Of a stretch of DNA of 11,872 bases, positions 1-6,501 are shown in pieces. The DNA comes from Lentisphaeria bacterium (lineage in GTDB: Bacteria > Verrucomicrobiota > Lentisphaeria > Oligosphaerales > Oligosphaeraceae). Within the stretch, counting starts at the first letter, position 1. Each line of letters starts with the position of its first letter. The notes under the pieces were generated by a model that was not told the DNA's origin, made no database searches, and saw only the letters and a list, made by a program, of their open reading frames with translations. The stretch is from the NCBI GenBank assembly GCA_016303095.1, contig JAEDMH010000070.1, forward strand, positions 1-11,872, read 5' to 3'. The position numbers and the translations under genes are program-made.

Positions 1-140
1 CGCGCAACTCCCGGCGCCCTGCGGGGCACACAGGGACCACAGAGGGGGAAACACGGAGCATACAGAGATGCCCTGCGGGGCCACGGAGGGCACGGAAGGC
101 CCGGCAAGCCGGGCACACGGAAGCCACGGAGAGGGCAGAG
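1..140. repeat. CACGGAG-type repeat cluster with small GC hairpins (left end)
   Basis: The stretch is built from repeated purine-rich words of the form ACACGGAG, CACGGAGGG and CACGGAAG, interspersed with short perfect palindromes: GCCCTGCGGGGC at about 16-27 and again at 70-81, and GCCCGGC-AA-GCCGGGC at 99-114. The 24-base piece at 98-121 recurs at 11800-11823 with two differences, in the same orientation. No gene can be read here, since the open frames lack family character. It looks like a dispersed intergenic repeat of the REP/MITE type whose left edge lies outside the window. Its function is unknown. Confidence 0.7.
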
Positions 141-170
141 CCTGCTACGCATGCTCCGCCCGGGGGAGAT

Positions 171-197
171 CTCTAGATCCTCTAGAACCTCTAGTCC
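171..197. repeat. Three tandem 9-bp units, each with CTAG
   Basis: Three adjacent units CTCTAGATC, CTCTAGAAC and CTCTAGTCC share the first six bases. An AGATCT palindrome overlaps the first unit. CTAG is generally a scarce tetranucleotide in bacterial DNA, so three in 27 bases is a local anomaly. The units sit between the left repeat cluster and the upstream region of the Fur-family gene. They could be a protein binding array or part of the repeat element; the sequence does not decide. Confidence 0.6.
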
Positions 198-484
198 CCC
201 GCTTCTGGGGGCGGCGGTTGCGGCATTCCAGGAGGTTCCGCCAACGGCATCTATCCCCATGATGGTTCAGCGACATTTTTTGGGTGATTTTTCTTCCGTG
301 GAGAGAAATAAGGGAAAGGAGGCGAGAACTATATTGAGGGAGAACTCCCAATAGGGGCGATGTCCAGGCTTTGGGCGAGTCCCCGTGTCTTTTTTCCCAG
401 TGTCTGTCCCATGCATCAGAAGAAGGCTGGCGGAAAAGGCTCCTTTTCAGATGTTCCTTGCCCCACAGGGCGAGAAGTTTCCTC
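198..484. other. Non-coding upstream region of the Fur/PerR-type gene
   Basis: No convincing gene lies here. Visible details are a small CCCCC/GGGGG inverted repeat at about 196-211, a T-rich patch near 275-295 and a TATATT at 330-335 that could be a -10 element. I find no good -35 partner at the usual distance. Open frames on both strands have no recognisable family features. The promoter of the downstream regulator should lie in this interval, but I cannot place it. Confidence 0.4.
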
Positions 485-490
485 GGGGGA
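485..490 (+). promoter_or_regulatory. Shine-Dalgarno-like site for the Fur-family gene
   Basis: GGGGGA lies seven bases before the ATG at 498. It decides the start: an in-frame ATG at 360 would add 46 residues that match nothing in Fur-family proteins. It is one of the few recognisable purine-rich ribosome binding sites in this window. Confidence 0.55.
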
Positions 491-497
491 AATAGAC

Positions 498-968
498 ATG
501 GCCACACAACAGATTGCAAAAGAGGAGCAGGAATTTCAGGATTTCTGTGCGGCCCACGGGTGCAAGCGCACCCGCCAGCGGCGGGCGATTTTTCTATATT
601 TGCGGGGGAACTACACCCATCCCACGGTGAACCAGGTTTGGGAAGCGGTGCGGGGGGAGATTCCCTCCATCACCCGGGAAAGCGTCTTCCGGATTCTGTC
701 GGAGATGGTGGACTACGGGCAGCTCAACCGGATGGACAAGATTGTCAACGCCCGCTTTGACAGTCGCATCATGGAGCATGGGCATGCCATTTGCCGTCGT
801 TGCGGCAAGGTGGTGGACTTTGACCTGCCTTCCTCCCTTCCCCCCATTCCGGAGATTCCCGGCTTCACGGGACTTCACCGAGAGTATCGTCTTTGCGGCC
901 TTTGCGCCGCCTGCGCCGAGGAGGAGCGGAAGGAGTGGGAGGAGCAGAAGCATTGCCAGGCGGAGTGA
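498..968 (+). CDS. Fur-family transcriptional regulator, PerR-like
   Basis: Predicted 156-residue DNA-binding metalloregulator, the normal length for Fur/PerR proteins. The N-terminal winged helix is recognisable by KRTRQRRAIF (23-32), HPTVNQVWEAV (41-51) and a recognition-helix region SVFRILSEM (62-70). The C-terminal dimerisation half has CRRC (99-102) and CGLCAAC (133-139), the two cysteine pairs of the structural zinc site. Residues H41, D88 (in RFD), H94 and H96 (in EHGH) and D107 (in VVDF) align by motif with the H37, D85, H91, H93 and D104 regulatory-metal ligands of Bacillus subtilis PerR. Aspartate rather than glutamate at the last position favours a PerR-type peroxide sensor over an iron-responsive Fur; that is inference. 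The gene stands alone, with no peroxidase, catalase or ferritin gene beside it. The C-terminal tail is rich in E and K. Confidence 0.88.
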   Translation: MATQQIAKEEQEFQDFCAAHGCKRTRQRRAIFLYLRGNYTHPTVNQVWEAVRGEIPSITRESVFRILSEMVDYGQLNRMDKIVNARFDSRIMEHGHAICRRCGKVVDFDLPSSLPPIPEIPGFTGLHREYRLCGLCAACAEEERKEWEEQKHCQAE

Positions 969-1006
969 GTTGACTCCCTGTTCAGGAGCGGAGCCTGGGC
1001 AGGATT

Positions 1007-1026
1007 CCCCGCCCCTTTCTGCGGGG
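1007..1026 (+). terminator. Possible terminator hairpin after the Fur-family gene
   Basis: A perfect six-base stem CCCCGC/GCGGGG with an eight-base loop starts 38 bases after the stop codon. No T-tract follows, so intrinsic termination is unproven and it may only be a stable RNA hairpin. Confidence 0.3.
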
Positions 1027-1110
1027 TAGGCATGGGCCGCAGGCGCCAGGGCTCCCCGCTTTTCCCCTCCCCCCCCTTCCGCGCAGACTCCTCTTCCATT
1101 TTGTGAAAAG

Positions 1111-1240
1111 GGGGGGAAGATTTATCCCTTCACGCCACAATAAAGAGCGCATTTCTTCCGTTGGGAGGGGATTTATTCCGCCTGGCGGCGTCCACTCCTG
1201 GGAAGGGGATTTATCTGCCCTAGGCGGCCCTCTATCCTGG
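1111..1240. repeat. Imperfect tandem element, GGGGATTTAT units, upstream of MATE gene
   Basis: Two adjacent units of about 38-41 bases (roughly 1161-1199 and 1199-1240) share the pattern TGGGA-GGGGATTTAT, then a short GC palindrome (CCGCC-T-GGCGG in the first, GCCCTAGGCGGC in the second), then a TCC-TGG end. A weaker third copy, with GGAAGATTTAT, lies upstream at 1115-1125. The GATTTAT cores end at 1125, 1176 and 1214. This makes up much of the 334-base gap between the Fur-family and MATE genes. The rest of the gap is C/T-rich with a C8 run at 1069-1076. It could be an intergenic repeat or a cis-regulatory leader of the transporter. Confidence 0.6.
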
Positions 1241-1258
1241 CCTCCTCCCTTGAGGAGG
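1241..1258 (+). promoter_or_regulatory. Strong hairpin in the MATE gene leader
   Basis: CCTCCTC (1241-1247) pairs perfectly with GAGGAGG (1252-1258) around a CCTT loop, and flanking GG/GGG bases adjoin it. It lies about 45 bases before the MATE start codon. The right arm resembles a Shine-Dalgarno sequence and the left arm its complement, but the distance to the ATG is too great for direct ribosome-site masking. It could be a transcript-stabilising or attenuation structure, or the end of the tandem element just upstream. Confidence 0.45.
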
Positions 1259-1268
1259 GGCGCACCTA

Positions 1269-1302
1269 TCTCCTTTGCCTTTCTTCTTTTTTCCTTTTCT
1301 TC
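1269..1302 (+). promoter_or_regulatory. Pyrimidine-tract leader of the MATE gene
   Basis: The 34 bases before the ATG are all C or T except one G at 1277. There is no Shine-Dalgarno sequence. Initiation may depend on single-stranded pyrimidine recognition, for example by ribosomal protein S1; this is inference. Confidence 0.45.
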
Positions 1303-2736
1303 ATGGAAGCAGAATACACCCGAGGTAGCATCCCCGCCATGATGCTCAAGACGGCGGCCGCCATGCTGGCCAGCACCCTTGCCATGTCCGGCTACAACAT
1401 CGCCGACACCTATTTTGTGGGGCAATTGGGCAGTCGGGAGCCCCTGGCCGCCATGGGCTTCACCTTTCCCGTGGTGATGCTGGCCGGCTGTCTTTTCGGC
1501 GGGTTCGGGGGCGGATGCATGGCCCTGATGGCCCAAGCCCTGGGGGCGGGCAAGGAGGAGGAAGCCCGGCTGACCGTTTCCAGCGGCATGTTCCTCATCA
1601 CCCTGATCTCCGGCTGCATCACCATGCTTGGCCTCCTGTTCGCCGCTCCCCTCTACACCATGCTGGGGGCCACGGGAGAGACCCTGCTCCTGGTGGAGGG
1701 CTACATGGGAATCTGGTTTCTGGGATGTGTCACCGCCGGCATCTCCATGCCGGGCAACCATCTTCTCATTGCGGCGGGACGCCCCGTCATCTCCTCCCTC
1801 ATGACCATTCTGGGCCTGGCGGTGAATGTTCTTCTGGATCCCATCTTCATCTTTGGCGGAGAAGGCATCCGGCACTTTGCCCAAGGCCTGTCCTCCCCCC
1901 TGGCCTCCGGCGGACTTCAAGCCTGGGGACGCCTTTTCGCTTTTGTGCCGGGGATGGGAATCCGGGGAGCGGCTCTGGCCACCATCCTTTCCCAGGCCGT
2001 CTCCGCCTGCCTGCTCCTGGTCCTCCTCTCCCGGCTAAAACTCCTCTCCTTCCGCCCCATCCCCTTGAAATCCCTGTTCCGCAGCTGGCAGCGCATCGGG
2101 AGCTATGCCATTCCCTCCATCCTGGGCATGCTTCTGCTGCCCCTCACCAACGCCATCACCACCCGGGTCACCTCCTCCTTTGGCGACGCCATGGTGGCCG
2201 CCACCGCCGCCGGCTCCCGTCTGGAATCCGTCACCTTCGTCCTCCCCATGGCCTTTGGCATTCCCCTGATGTCCATTGTGGCCCAGAACTACGGGGCACA
2301 CCTCTACAGCCGGGTCAAGCAAGCCTTCCGCTTCGCCTCCTTCTGCGCTTTCTCCATTTTGGGGCTTTCGGCCGTCTTTCTCTTTCTGGCCATCCGCCCC
2401 ATCGCCGCCGCCTTCACCCCGGTGCCGGAGGTGCAGTCCATGGTGGTGGAATACATGACCATCATTCCCTGGGGCTTTGGCATGTTGGAGCTAGCCCGTT
2501 ATGGCGGCTTTGCCCTGACCGGCACGGGGCATCCCAAATTGGATGCCATCCTGAAGGGGGGGCGCCTGGTCCTCATCCTGATTCCCTGCTCCCTTCTGGC
2601 CGGGGCTCTCCACTGGCGCCTGGGAGTCTTCTATGCTCGTCTGGTGGCCGACCTCCTGGGGGGAGGCATCTGCTGGGGATGGGCCGCCTGGCATGTCCAT
2701 CGCCTTCCCTCCGTGGACGGCGCCCCCTCCCCTTGA
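1303..2736 (+). CDS. MATE-family multidrug/cation efflux transporter
   Basis: Predicted 477-residue inner-membrane protein with about twelve hydrophobic segments in two homologous halves, typical of MATE (NorM/DinF-like) antiporters that export organic cations or drugs using a Na+ or H+ gradient. Family landmarks are YNIADTYFVGQLG (31-43) in the first helix pair, NVLLDPIFIFG (175-185), GMGIRGAALATILSQ (217-231) and VAQNYGA (326-332) in the second half. In the family the LDPIFIFG and GMGIRGAA motifs are normally almost adjacent. Here about 31 mostly polar or small residues (186-216) separate them, an apparent loop insertion. The start at 1303 is the first in-frame ATG giving a normal short N-terminus. 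The stop is only seven bases from the convergent YkgJ-like gene, with no obvious terminator between. The substrate cannot be predicted. The neighbouring PerR-like gene lies upstream in the same direction but is separated by 334 bases. Confidence 0.92.
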   Translation: MEAEYTRGSIPAMMLKTAAAMLASTLAMSGYNIADTYFVGQLGSREPLAAMGFTFPVVMLAGCLFGGFGGGCMALMAQALGAGKEEEARLTVSSGMFLITLISGCITMLGLLFAAPLYTMLGATGETLLLVEGYMGIWFLGCVTAGISMPGNHLLIAAGRPVISSLMTILGLAVNVLLDPIFIFGGEGIRHFAQGLSSPLASGGLQAWGRLFAFVPGMGIRGAALATILSQAVSACLLLVLLSRLKLLSFRPIPLKSLFRSWQRIGSYAIPSILGMLLLPLTNAITTRVTSSFGDAMVAATAAGSRLESVTFVLPMAFGIPLMSIVAQNYGAHLYSRVKQAFRFASFCAFSILGLSAVFLFLAIRPIAAAFTPVPEVQSMVVEYMTIIPWGFGMLELARYGGFALTGTGHPKLDAILKGGRLVLILIPCSLLAGALHWRLGVFYARLVADLLGGGICWGWAAWHVHRLPSVDGAPSP

Positions 2737-2743
2737 CTCCCCC

Positions 2744-3091
2744 TCACTCCCAAACGCCCTGGCAGAGACCCTGTTGGGCATCGGTGGTCTGCCAGGCATA
2801 GGGGAAGGAGCGGCACTTTTCCGGCTTCACGGGATGGATCACGCACCGGTTTTGGGCGTTGAGGAAGATGCAGGAGCCATCTGGCCTTTCCTGAAAGAGG
2901 AGTCCCCGTCGATCGGGGGAGAGGCGGGTATATCGTTGAATCAGTTCATCCTCGGAGAGGCCCAGAAAAGCGGCGATTCTCCTTCCTTCCTCCGGAAGAT
3001 AGCGCACCACCCCCTCCCAACGGCAGCAGTTTCCGCAACAGCGGCAATGGAAGATTTTGCCCCGCCCCTGACCGTCTCTCTCATTATTCAT
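2744..3091 (-). CDS. YkgJ-family cysteine-cluster protein (putative Zn/Fe-binding)
   Basis: Small protein of 115 residues with the cysteine pattern of the YkgJ / CxxCxxCC family. An N-terminal HCRCCGNCC cluster (15-23) is followed by CIFL (74-77), CVIHPVKPEKC (83-93) and RSFPYAW (94-100). These cysteines and the histidine are thought to bind zinc or an iron-sulfur cluster; the biochemical role of the family is poorly known. The ATG is embedded in the dgkA stop codon (ATGA overlap at 3088-3091), which implies translational coupling and fixes the start. A purine stretch, GGGAAAGGG, lies directly before the ATG. It is the last gene of the htrA-dgkA-ykgJ unit. Longer upstream in-frame starts would run antisense-like through dgkA and carry no family sequence. 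Confidence 0.85.
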   Translation of the reverse strand: MNNERDGQGRGKIFHCRCCGNCCRWEGVVRYLPEEGRRIAAFLGLSEDELIQRYTRLSPDRRGLLFQERPDGSCIFLNAQNRCVIHPVKPEKCRSFPYAWQTTDAQQGLCQGVWE

Positions 3092-3468
3092 CCCTTTCCC
3101 AGGCAATATTTTAGCACCACAAAGGCGGCGGCGCCCCACACCAGGAGATTCATTACGCAGATACAGAGGACTCCCGCGCCCGCCAGGTCCTTTGCCTTGC
3201 GGGCCAGGGGATTCCACTGGGGAGAAAGAATGTTCACCGCATTCTCCACGGCGGTATTGACGATTTCCATGGTGGGCAACGCCAGCCAGGTCACCGTCAA
3301 GAAGACCCGCCACAGGAGAGTCAGGCCCGGCACCAGCCAGGCAACGGGCACGGCAATGATGCCGATCAGCAATTCTTGGCGGAACGCCACCTCTTGAAAG
3401 GCGTCCCGCAACCCCTGAAAAGCGCTAGAGAAGGAGCGCCTCAGGTGGCGCAAGCCGAGAAAATCCAT
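3088..3468 (-). CDS. dgkA: Diacylglycerol kinase (DgkA-type, integral membrane)
   Basis: Predicted 126-residue membrane enzyme, close to the usual length of DgkA (about 120 residues), which phosphorylates diacylglycerol with ATP to phosphatidic acid and so recycles lipid released by envelope glycan synthesis. Signatures are GLRDAFQEVAFRQE near the N-terminus, then a hydrophobic segment, and the family's hallmark EIVNTAVENAVNIL followed by ARKAKDLAGAGVLC, with the conserved catalytic and metal-binding Glu/Asn. A last hydrophobic segment closes the protein. Undecaprenol kinase is the main alternative substrate assignment within this fold. I chose the ATG at 3468; a further in-frame ATG at 3558 would overlap the end of the HtrA gene and add a non-homologous Ser/Arg/Pro-rich leader. 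The 38-base gap from htrA is C/T-rich and contains CCTCCTCCC. The stop overlaps the next start by four bases. Confidence 0.9.
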   Translation of the reverse strand: MDFLGLRHLRRSFSSAFQGLRDAFQEVAFRQELLIGIIAVPVAWLVPGLTLLWRVFLTVTWLALPTMEIVNTAVENAVNILSPQWNPLARKAKDLAGAGVLCICVMNLLVWGAAAFVVLKYCLGKG

Positions 3469-3506
3469 TCCTGTGAGAGAGAGGGGGGGGAGGCGGCGGG
3501 AGGAGG

Positions 3507-4886
3507 TCAATGGAGAACGAACTTCGCCACCTCCACGGGCATCTTCACCGCTGTGCAATAGAACACCACATACTGATGCTGACCGGCGGAGCTATCCCGC
3601 AAGAAGCGGGCCATATCCGCCAAGGAGGGAGCCTCCTGGTCAGCGAACTTCAGTACTATATCCCCACGGCGGAGCAGTTGACGCCACTGGGCCACCTGGT
3701 CGCCCCCGGGAAGATCGGGGAAAATCTGGGTGATGACCGCGCCTCGCTCTCCTGGGGGAAGGCCCAAGGCGCTGTCCAAGGCGTCGGTGAGATCCGTCAT
3801 CTCCAGCCCCAGCCGGGTCTTCAAAAGAAGGGCATCCGGCATGGCCTCCACAGTCACCTGGCACTCCCCCCGGGAGGTCTCCAGGGTCAGCCCATCTCCC
3901 GTTTGGAGATTCCAGATCGCCTTTCCCCAGTCCAGGGGGCGGCGCACGGGGATTCCATTGACAGAGAAGATGCGGTCTCCCTGGCGGAGGCCCGCCTTTT
4001 GGAGGGGGGAATCGGGGAGGATTTCCGGCAGGATGACGCCGCCCTGGTCATCTCCCAATTCCAGGATGGCGGTGGGCTCCATGCCCAGATAGGCCTGGGA
4101 GAAATGGGAGGGTTTCAACCAGTAGGAGAGGAAGTTTTCCATATGGGAGAGGGGGATGGCGAAACCGATACCCTGGGCATCGGCCCGAATGGCCTGATTG
4201 ATCCCCACCACCTGTCCGTCCAGATTCACCAAGGGACCGCCGGAGTTGCCGGGATTGATGGCGGCATCGGTCTGAAGAAGTTCCTCAAAGGAGACCTCCC
4301 CCTCCCGGAAGGAGCGATTCAAGGCCGAAAGAACCCCCGTGGACACGGACTGCCCCAACCCGAAGGGATTGCCGATGGCGATGACCGTCTCCCCCAGATA
4401 GAGATCCTGGACGGCGGCGAACTCCGCCGGCACCAGGGGCTTGCCGGGATTTTCCAGCTTCAGGAGACAGAGATCATTGGGCACATCGTAGCCCACCATC
4501 CGGGCCACCAGGGAAGTGCCGTCCCACAATTGGACTTGAATGGAGGAAGCACGGCGCACCACATGGTAGTTGGTCATCACCAAGCCGGAAGGGTCCAGAA
4601 TCACGCCGGAGCCCAGGGGAGAATATTGGGTCAGCACCCGGTTGGGCTGGCAGAAGAAATCGGTGAAGAAGAGGCTGAAGGGGTCATTCACCTGGAGGAT
4701 TTGCTGGGTTGTCCCGATGCTCACCACCCAGGGGAGTGCCTTGCGCACGGCCTGGACGGTGGGGGTCATGCGCTGGGGGGAGGGGTCTGGCGGCGTGGGG
4801 GCGGCGGAGAGGGCGCCCATGGGCAGAGAAAGGAGAAGCGCCAGGAGGAAAATCGGGCTTTTCGCGGAAGAGAGAAGGGAAAGCAT
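3507..4886 (-). CDS. HtrA/DegP-family periplasmic serine protease with two PDZ domains
   Basis: A 459-residue protein with an N-terminal hydrophobic signal sequence (about 1-28, with a plausible cleavage after ALSA), a trypsin-like protease domain (about 40-255) and two PDZ domains (about 265-350 and 355-445). The catalytic triad is complete: H108 in TNYHVV, D138 in VPNDLCLL and S215 in GNSGGP. The LA-loop region around 68-90 and the IGNPFG and QTDAAINPGNSGG motifs are canonical. HtrA proteins degrade or refold damaged envelope proteins, with the PDZ domains recognising substrate C-termini. Length and architecture match DegP/DegQ rather than single-PDZ DegS. A GGTGG six bases before the ATG may serve as ribosome site, and an imperfect palindrome lies just upstream. 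It is the first gene of the minus-strand unit with dgkA and the ykgJ-like gene, suggesting envelope maintenance. Confidence 0.95.
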   Translation of the reverse strand: MLSLLSSAKSPIFLLALLLSLPMGALSAAPTPPDPSPQRMTPTVQAVRKALPWVVSIGTTQQILQVNDPFSLFFTDFFCQPNRVLTQYSPLGSGVILDPSGLVMTNYHVVRRASSIQVQLWDGTSLVARMVGYDVPNDLCLLKLENPGKPLVPAEFAAVQDLYLGETVIAIGNPFGLGQSVSTGVLSALNRSFREGEVSFEELLQTDAAINPGNSGGPLVNLDGQVVGINQAIRADAQGIGFAIPLSHMENFLSYWLKPSHFSQAYLGMEPTAILELGDDQGGVILPEILPDSPLQKAGLRQGDRIFSVNGIPVRRPLDWGKAIWNLQTGDGLTLETSRGECQVTVEAMPDALLLKTRLGLEMTDLTDALDSALGLPPGERGAVITQIFPDLPGGDQVAQWRQLLRRGDIVLKFADQEAPSLADMARFLRDSSAGQHQYVVFYCTAVKMPVEVAKFVLH

Positions 4887-4902
4887 TTTGTGCCACCATA
4901 TT

Positions 4903-4923
4903 GTTCCCGGCCTTCCGGGGAAC
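4903..4923. promoter_or_regulatory. Imperfect palindrome upstream of htrA
   Basis: GTTCCCGG and CCGGGGAAC form an inverted repeat around a CCTT centre, with one extra G in one arm. It sits 16 bases upstream of the HtrA start codon, within the 202-base divergent gap to the DUF2851 gene. It could be an operator or an mRNA hairpin near the ribosome site. The remainder of that gap is C/G-rich with C7 and C8 runs at 5034-5040 and 5071-5078, and I cannot identify promoter boxes in it. Confidence 0.3.
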
Positions 4924-5088
4924 CAGGAAGAGAACGGGCTCCGGGAAGCCAGGATGTTCGGAAGAAGGAGGAAGCGCCCTCCCTGGGGAAGGAAGGGAAA
5001 AGGCTCCAGAAAAACGCGGCGATTTGGACACTTCCCCCCCTCCCGGGTTCCGGAAAATCCCCGCCCCCATCCCCCCCCGCTCCCACCT

Positions 5089-6501
5089 ATGCCACACTGC
5101 CCCTATAGCGAACGATTCCTCCAAATCCTCTGGAACGAACGACTGCTCCGAGCCCACCCCCTCTGCCGAGACGGAACCCCTCTCCGAATCCTCTCCGGCG
5201 GCCTCTGGAACCGGGGCCCCGGACCGGATTTCACCGGTGCGGCCCTCCTCCTGGGAGAACGCCTGGTGCGGGGAGACGTGGAATTGCATCGCCGTGCCTC
5301 CGATTGGTTCGCCCACGGACACGAGGGAGATCCGGCCTACCAAAAGGTGGTCCTCCATGTGGTCTGGGAGGACGATTCGGGAGGGGGAATCCGCTCCCCC
5401 TCCCTTCCCACCCTGGAATTGGCAGGACAGCTTTTGCCCAGCTGGGAGGGCTTTCTCCAGCGGGTGGAGGCCGCCTCCTACCCCTATGCCCGGGAAATTT
5501 CCCCGGGGGGATGCGCCCTCCAATGGGCTCTGGCGGAGGACGAGGCGCTGAAAGAGATTCTCGCCGCCGCCGGATTGGCCCGGTTTCAACGCCATGGACG
5601 CGCCCTTCTCCTACGGGGATGGGAGGCCGGTCAAGAACAGTCCCTCTACGAGCGAGCCATGGAGGCCATGGGCTACGCCAACAACCGGGAAAATTTCCTG
5701 GCCCTGGCTCAAGGCCTCCCTCTGGAACAGCTGCGAAGCCACACCGAGGACGGCAAGGACCGGGAAACCCTTCTGGCCTTGCTCCTGGGAGCGGGGGGAC
5801 TCCTCCCGGATCCCACCCGGCAAACGGTGCTCCCCGCCCTGCGCCCTTGGCTGCGACAGGCCTGGGATCGCTGGTGGCAGAGCGGATTCTCCCGCCTCCC
5901 CCTCGCCTGGAAGCCGGGAGGACGCCCCCTAAACAACGCCTTCCGACGCACCCTGGCCGCCGCCTTCTGGCTCCATCAATGCCAGTGCCGTCCCTGGGCC
6001 TGGCTCTCCCAGCTGGCCCAAAAGCACCGGGAGGCCCCCCGGGAACTGCTGAAAGCCTTCATGGCCCCCATGGCGGAAGCGTCCCCTTGGAACCAGTGCC
6101 TGGACTTTCAGCACCGGCTGCCCCGGCCCGCCGCCCTTCTGGGAGAGGACCGCCGCCGGGATTTGACCCAGAATGTGCTCTTGCCCCTCCTGGGCGCCCA
6201 GGCGGAGGAGGAGGGGGATGCCCGCCTCCAGGAGACGGTGCGCCAGGCCTGGGCCATGCTGCCGCGACTTCAGGAGAACCACCTGCTGCGAAAGGCCGTC
6301 TCCCGCTTCCTCACCCCCCCTTCCCGCTGGCACGAACTCCTGCCTGGCGCCCCCCAGCAACAGGGTATCATGGATATCTTCCAGAATTTCTGCCTTGCCC
6401 TGGACCACTGCTGCGGAGAATGTCCCTTCCAGGTATGGCCGCGGAGCGAGGCAGGAGAGAGCCTTACGGCAGGATTTGGGTGCCCACGCCCTGGCGGGTG
6501 A
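5089..6501 (+). CDS. DUF2851 family protein
   Basis: A 470-residue protein recognisable as DUF2851, a family of unknown function with long conserved soluble proteins. Landmarks are ERFLQILWNE near the N-terminus, NRGPGPDF (41-48), RGDVELH (61-67), SDWFAHGH (71-78), VVLHVVWEDD (87-96), YERAMEAMGYANNRENF in the middle and a C-terminal cysteine group (CCGECPF) that usually ends the family. The conserved D/E/H residues in the N-terminal third look enzyme-like, but no activity is established to my knowledge. The start at 5089 puts the ERFLQIW motif where the family has it; the frame stays open upstream but reads as low-complexity R/G/P sequence. No Shine-Dalgarno is visible, as the leader is C-rich. 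The last 20 or so residues after CCGECPF look non-homologous. The stop lies 38 bases inside the convergent argB gene. Confidence 0.85.
   Translation: MPHCPYSERFLQILWNERLLRAHPLCRDGTPLRILSGGLWNRGPGPDFTGAALLLGERLVRGDVELHRRASDWFAHGHEGDPAYQKVVLHVVWEDDSGGGIRSPSLPTLELAGQLLPSWEGFLQRVEAASYPYAREISPGGCALQWALAEDEALKEILAAAGLARFQRHGRALLLRGWEAGQEQSLYERAMEAMGYANNRENFLALAQGLPLEQLRSHTEDGKDRETLLALLLGAGGLLPDPTRQTVLPALRPWLRQAWDRWWQSGFSRLPLAWKPGGRPLNNAFRRTLAAAFWLHQCQCRPWAWLSQLAQKHREAPRELLKAFMAPMAEASPWNQCLDFQHRLPRPAALLGEDRRRDLTQNVLLPLLGAQAEEEGDARLQETVRQAWAMLPRLQENHLLRKAVSRFLTPPSRWHELLPGAPQQQGIMDIFQNFCLALDHCCGECPFQVWPRSEAGESLTAGFGCPRPGG

Noticed and set aside
174..190. Possible cloning-vector polylinker sequence (GATCCTCTAGA as in BamHI-XbaI linkers)
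   Set aside because: The match is short, does not continue into further polylinker sites, and is explained by the local 9-bp tandem repeat.
360..497. Longer N-terminus for the Fur-family regulator, starting at 360
   Set aside because: The extra 46 residues have no family similarity, and a purine-rich ribosome site precedes the ATG at 498.
145..519. Minus-strand small gene of 124 codons upstream of the regulator
   Set aside because: Arg/Ser-rich composition, no recognisable domain, no ribosome site, and it runs through the tandem repeat region.
3510..5108. A 532-codon open frame antisense to htrA, and similar long antisense frames at 7305-9179 (antisense to clc and argB), 9208-10425 and 10320-11627
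   Set aside because: Each lies opposite a gene with clear family motifs. The translations are H/G/Q/R-rich low-complexity sequences typical of the complement of GC-rich coding DNA.
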